From Ceratodon purpureus (Eukaryota > Streptophyta > Bryopsida > Pseudoditrichales > Ditrichaceae), in contig CM026426.1 of NCBI GenBank assembly GCA_014871385.1, positions 85,093,579 to 85,157,578 on the forward strand: a stretch of 64,000 nucleotides of DNA, written 5' to 3'. The notes beneath the pieces were generated by a model, which was not told where the DNA came from, searched no databases, and was given only the letters and a program-made list of their open reading frames with translations. A program made the translations under genes and the position numbers. Shown here one piece after another: positions 60,375 to 64,000 of the stretch. Each line of letters starts with the position of its first letter. Positions within the stretch are counted from its first letter, which is position 1.

Positions 60375-60459
60375 CCACTACTCTATACCTACACTACGTA
60401 CCCCTCTCCTACGCAATCCCGAAACTCCCTCCTGGTCCCATCAATCGCTACATGTACGC
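60375..60459. promoter_or_regulatory. Remaining gap between FEX and the gypsy fragment
   Basis: Only 85 bp separate the proposed FEX start from the stop of the retrotransposon ORF. No LTR end is recognisable here, and the FEX promoter must lie in or beyond the retrotransposon-derived DNA. Confidence 0.4.
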
Positions 60460-63400
60460 CTACCCCTCCTCAACGGAACCGAAATTCCCCGCATGATGTC
60501 CCCCCTCTCCCTCTCCCTCTCCCTCTCCCTCTCCCTCTCCCTCTCCCTCTCCCTCTCCCTCTCCCTCTCCCTCTCCCTCTCCCTCTCCCTCTCCCTCTCC
60601 CTCTCCCTCTCCCTCTCCCTCTCCCTCTCCCTCTCCCTCTCCCTCTCCCTCTCCCTCTCCCTCTCCCTCTCCCTCTCCCTCTCCCTCTCCCTCTCCCTCT
60701 CCCTCTCCCTCTCCCTCTCCCTCTCCCTCTCCCTCTCCCTCTCCCTCTCCCTCTCCCTCTCCCTCTCCCTCTCCCTCTCCCTCTCCCTCTCCCTCTCCCT
60801 CTCCCTCTCCCTCTCCCTCTCCCTCTCCCTCTCCCTCTCCCTCTCCCTCTCCCTCTCCCTCTCCCTCTCCCTCTCCCTCTCCCTCTCCCTCTCCCTCTCC
60901 CTCTCCCTCTCCCTCTCCCTCTCCCTCTCCCTCTCCCTCTCCCTCTCCCTCTCCCTCTCCCTCTCCCTCTCCCTCTCCCTCTCCCTCTCCCTCTCCCTCT
61001 CCCTCTCCCTCTCCCTCTCCCTCTCCCTCTCCCTCTCCCTCTCCCTCTCCCTCTCCCTCTCCCTCTAGGATGTCCACGCGTTCTTCCGAGTTTCCAAGGT
61101 CTGGCTGGGTGGCAACCAGGGTGGAGCTGGAAGCTATGGCGGTCTCGGCAGGTGCTTTGCCCTTGTTGAGGTGTGGAGTCGTAAGCAGCACCGGGGGCGA
61201 GGTGATTTCAGGGACTATATGGGCGGTAATGGACATGGGTAAGGATGCCTCGGGAAGATCTCCTAGAGGATCCATATCCATGTCCGTTGTCTCCCAATCA
61301 TGCTCCGACTGCTCCAATTCCAAGACCATCAGCGCGTTACCGATACACTGATCCACGTACTGCGAGGGTGGGGTATTGGTGACCGGAGGATGACTGCGAA
61401 GGTAATCGTGTGCATACTGTGCAATCAGGTTAGCTGCGTTATGGACCCATCCTACTTTGCTTGCTTCAAAAGTTTCCTTCACCTGTTCCATGGCTGTGCG
61501 TTCCTGCTGCAGGCGCGCGATTTCTTCTGGGACTGCTGCTGCAGGGACCGGATTTCCTTGGTGCTGCTTCAAGGCATTGTTGTTGGTGACCAAGGCTTTG
61601 CATCGTGCAAGGGTCTCGGCACTCTGCGCTTCCAGTGCCTTGATGCGTTCGGTGAGGAACATCTTTTCCTTGGTGAGTGTATCGACATGGTCCTGTGTGG
61701 CACGGAGCTCTAATTCGAGATTGCGTACCTGCTCCCGAAGGTTGTGGAGTGTCTGAGTGGTTTCTTCCATTTGCTGCTTGGATTCGGTCCTTGCAGCCTC
61801 CACCTGTTTGTGAGCCAGGGCCTGTGCGGCTTGAACTGTCTGAGTTGCCTTGCGTCGGATGCGTTCTTCAAAGTCTTTGTGTGTCCTGTCGATCGTCTGA
61901 TGCTCTTGCTCGGCCACATGAATAAATTGAAACACTGCCTCCATGCAGGTGGAGAGAGCGGCTTTCTTCGACTGAAACTCCGTGGCATGCGGTCCCCACG
62001 TAGGAGCTGTGGCCATGGACGTGGTCGGGGTTGACTCGGTGAGCCGCGGCCTCTTGCTGGAACCGGGTGCTGCATTGCCTTGGGCGGCTGCGCTGGCAAT
62101 CTCACGCTGGACATCTAAAAACGTCCCCATGAGAGGCCCCTGATTATTCCTGCGGTGGAAGGAGAGATAAAGTGCGATGTACGCGGACAGGAACGGACCT
62201 ATGGGACTAGAGTATCCGGGCTTGCGACGGTACCCTTGGAGCTCAATCTTGCAGTGCTCCTCAAGCAGCAATCCCCAATTGATAGGCTCGCCCTTGTCGG
62301 CCACGAACAGGAGACGGAGTTGCTCAGCAGTGATAGCATTACAATCATTCTGAAAGTAAATCTGGCTAAGAATGCCGCGCATCCTAGCAAAGCAAGGGTC
62401 CTTGTAAATCTTCCCCAGGGCGAAAATATCATACCTGCCGTCCTCTCGGATGGTGTGGTCGAGGGTGCTGAGGTCAGGTTGAGGATGCGCACATGCGAGG
62501 CTCCATTCGGTCGCTCCAAGGCCGTCCCAGTCGAAGAACTTGTGCAGGTACCGACTTGAATATTGGACCAAGACTCCCTCGACCATCCCAGATGGAAATT
62601 GCTCGTCTTCTGGGCGATCCCGGTTACTTGCAATGAATTCGTGACAATGTCGAATGTTAACCTTGCCCTCCAACAGCGTGTAGTAACGTCCCAATCCTGT
62701 CTTCGTGGTCCAGATGAGGTCCGGCCTCCGCTTCCACTCCATGATCTGGCGAGGCACAAAAAAGAGTGGGACTGGTTTCTTACGCTCCATGGTGCTACTG
62801 CTACCCTGACTACCTGGGTGCTCTATCGTGGGCTGAACGTGGTGCAAGAGAGCGGGAAGGAGAAGAGACAATGGTGAGCGAAGAGCCGTGGTGTGTGCGG
62901 AATGTGGAGCGCACGCAGCGTGGTGAGCCTCTGCACTGGGAGAGACGCCTGGGTGACCAAGGCCTTTCCTTGGTTGGCGCAAGGGCCCCAAGGGAGATGA
63001 TGGGAGACGTTTGGGGCATGGTGTGACTGGATGGAGAAGACATAGACAGGTAGAACGGCGCTGGGGCGGCTGTAGGTGAGGATGACTGCCTAGCGAGGAT
63101 GGTGGCGGCGGGGTCCTAGTAGTGCGGGGCCTACGGTTGGGTCTGGTTGTCCCATCCCTAGCCTGTCCCTTTGTGCCAAGGTAGTCTAGATCTACTCGAA
63201 TGTGGTTTACATGGTATTCAGGGATGATTTGAGTCACATCCTGGGCAGTTTTTGGAAAATTTTGGCTGCCATGGGTTCCAAAATGTTTGGAAGTAACATA
63301 CGCTGATTGTTTTTCTACATGGTTTGAATGTAATCGTTGGCATCGTGGTGTCAGGGAATTAACCTGTACTTGGGTTTGGTTGGGTCCAGGATCCGAATGG

Positions 63401-64000
63401 GCTGGAAGAGTGGGCTCCCCTTCCTGATGAGAGGCTGAGCTGTCGGTAGCTTGGAGGAGTTCCTGTGCCTCGGTTGCCAAGGTTTTATGAATGTCTCCTA
63501 GGCTGAGTACGGGAAAGGTAATGGATGTTACTGAATGGTAATGTTTCAACTTGGTTGTGTTCACGATAGTTGCTTGTGGATCATAATTCGTGTCATTAGC
63601 TAACAGAACCGTGTTGTTGGGTAACACTAATTGGACTCTGTAAGGCCCATTCCACATGAATTCAAACTTTTGTTTTCTGAACTTGGGGTCCCTGGGGCAC
63701 CATAACACGTGATCCCCTTTTTGAAACAGACGGGGGGGTCTGGAGGCCTGGAAGTACTTAGCTGTCAGTTCCTGTTTGCTTGTTATATTTTTTGTGGCGG
63801 AGGCCCTGACTTCTTCGAGATGATGAATGTCTTGGAGCCGGGCAGCAAGGACTCTATGGGGAGTGTAATCCTTGGCTTGCAGGGTACTAAACATGGGGGC
63901 TATATACTCCATAGGGAGAAGAGGTTGTGTCTCGTAAACTAATTCAAAGGGACTGAACTGTGTGGCACTTTTTGTGGCAACCCGATATGCCCATAGGGCT
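60460..64000 (-). CDS. Ty3/gypsy pol C-terminus with added coiled-coil ORF and (Gly-Glu)n tail, partial
   Basis: The minus-strand frame is open from beyond the window's right edge to 60460. The first part is the end of an integrase: [20 protein letters not shown], then a GPY-type domain ([30 protein letters not shown]). A Pro-rich linker (about 63.5-62.8 kb) leads to [11 protein letters not shown] (ATG 62790-62788). That opens a globular domain with [29 protein letters not shown] and [25 protein letters not shown], similar in layout to the extra ORFs of plant gypsy elements. A long coiled coil follows (about 62.0-61.4 kb), then a (GE)n tract of about 94 units and a short end [14 protein letters not shown]. 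No stop interrupts the frame. Reverse transcriptase and the 5' end lie outside the window. No 3' LTR was found, so the copy is probably truncated. Confidence 0.75.
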   Translation of the reverse strand, partial: ALWAYRVATKSATQFSPFELVYETQPLLPMEYIAPMFSTLQAKDYTPHRVLAARLQDIHHLEEVRASATKNITSKQELTAKYFQASRPPRLFQKGDHVLWCPRDPKFRKQKFEFMWNGPYRVQLVLPNNTVLLANDTNYDPQATIVNTTKLKHYHSVTSITFPVLSLGDIHKTLATEAQELLQATDSSASHQEGEPTLPAHSDPGPNQTQVQVNSLTPRCQRLHSNHVEKQSAYVTSKHFGTHGSQNFPKTAQDVTQIIPEYHVNHIRVDLDYLGTKGQARDGTTRPNRRPRTTRTPPPPSSLGSHPHLQPPQRRSTCLCLLHPVTPCPKRLPSSPLGPLRQPRKGLGHPGVSPSAEAHHAACAPHSAHTTALRSPLSLLLPALLHHVQPTIEHPGSQGSSSTMERKKPVPLFFVPRQIMEWKRRPDLIWTTKTGLGRYYTLLEGKVNIRHCHEFIASNRDRPEDEQFPSGMVEGVLVQYSSRYLHKFFDWDGLGATEWSLACAHPQPDLSTLDHTIREDGRYDIFALGKIYKDPCFARMRGILSQIYFQNDCNAITAEQLRLLFVADKGEPINWGLLLEEHCKIELQGYRRKPGYSSPIGPFLSAYIALYLSFHRRNNQGPLMGTFLDVQREIASAAAQGNAAPGSSKRPRLTESTPTTSMATAPTWGPHATEFQSKKAALSTCMEAVFQFIHVAEQEHQTIDRTHKDFEERIRRKATQTVQAAQALAHKQVEAARTESKQQMEETTQTLHNLREQVRNLELELRATQDHVDTLTKEKMFLTERIKALEAQSAETLARCKALVTNNNALKQHQGNPVPAAAVPEEIARLQQERTAMEQVKETFEASKVGWVHNAANLIAQYAHDYLRSHPPVTNTPPSQYVDQCIGNALMVLELEQSEHDWETTDMDMDPLGDLPEASLPMSITAHIVPEITSPPVLLTTPHLNKGKAPAETAIASSSTLVATQPDLGNSEERVDILEGEGEGEGEGEGEGEGEGEGEGEGEGEGEGEGEGEGEGEGEGEGEGEGEGEGEGEGEGEGEGEGEGEGEGEGEGEGEGEGEGEGEGEGEGEGEGEGEGEGEGEGEGEGEGEGEGEGEGEGEGEGEGEGEGEGEGEGEGEGEGEGEGEGEGEGEGEGEGEGEGEGEGEGEGEGEGEGEGEGEGEGEGEGGHHAGNFGSVEEG
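60504..61066. repeat. (CCCTCT/AGAGGG)n microsatellite, about 94 uninterrupted copies
   Basis: A perfect hexamer array of about 563 bp with no substitution noticed. In the minus-strand gypsy ORF it encodes alternating Glu (GAG) and Gly (GGA). Because the unit is 6 bp, length changes by whole units never shift the frame. Confidence 0.97.

Noticed and set aside
60043..61169. Plus-strand ORFs of (Ser-Leu)n and (Leu-Pro)n
   Set aside because: Shadows of the hexamer microsatellite opposite the gypsy ORF and the FEX first exon.
1..64000. tRNA or rRNA genes
   Set aside because: No cloverleaf with B-box-type GGTTCGA context or conserved rRNA stretch was recognised; a covariance search would be needed to exclude them.

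Overview
Organism. The window looks like nuclear DNA of a land plant or close streptophyte relative. The evidence is spliced genes with GT-AG introns, TTTAGGG-type telomeric repeats, a plant DUF4057 gene, a plant-type two-domain fluoride exporter (FEX), a CACTA/EnSpm transposon and a Ty3/gypsy element. A bryophyte or other seed-free plant is a guess; nothing here fixes the species. Most of the 64 kb is mobile DNA. Only about 7 kb (53.2-60.4 kb) looks like ordinary host sequence.

Layout. 1-1384: flank with a GC-rich low-complexity block. 1385-23029: a roughly 21.6-kb DNA element ('element 1') with a 25-bp terminal inverted repeat (24/25 match) and a 4-bp AGTG target duplication. It carries two divergent genes. 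The left one (minus strand, frameshifted) encodes a transposase-like protein with a VGHTHDDID motif. The right one (plus strand, apparently intact over at least four exons) encodes a ParB-like motif, then a permuted, degenerate N4/N6 DNA-methyltransferase-like domain and an acidic/coiled-coil tail. It is followed by an FCP1/NIF-like HAD domain and a disordered tail. Between the divergent genes lie telomere-like repeats and a roughly 180-bp pyrimidine-rich satellite. The element is studded with one palindrome, core TTAGCTCAC-N-GTGAGCTAA ('P1'). About 23.2-33.7 kb: 'element 2', a decayed relative in inverted orientation, with the ParB-motif gene (minus) left, TTTAGGG repeats in the middle and the VGHTHEDID gene (plus) right. 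It has a different palindrome, GATCGTAGGATCCTACAATC ('P2'). 33.7-38.5 kb: AT-rich relic DNA with a candidate 1.2-kb TIR element. 38523-52761: a complete CACTA transposon (TIRs plus 3-bp CTC target duplication) with a Tnp2 gene (minus), a TnpA-like gene (plus) and a coiled-coil gene. 53222-55539: DUF4057 gene. 57295-60374: FEX gene. 60460-64000: 3' part of a gypsy pol with an added ORF ending in a (Gly-Glu)n tract of about 94 units, encoded by a GGAGAG microsatellite.

How the parts may work together. Elements 1 and 2 share protein families, divergent gene order and telomeric-repeat orientation, but not their palindromes. My working hypothesis is that the ParB-like/methyltransferase protein, or the transposase, recognises the element's own palindrome family as a parS-like or modification site. 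The two lineages would have diverged in protein and site together. This is inference from sequence pattern; no alignment or experiment was run.
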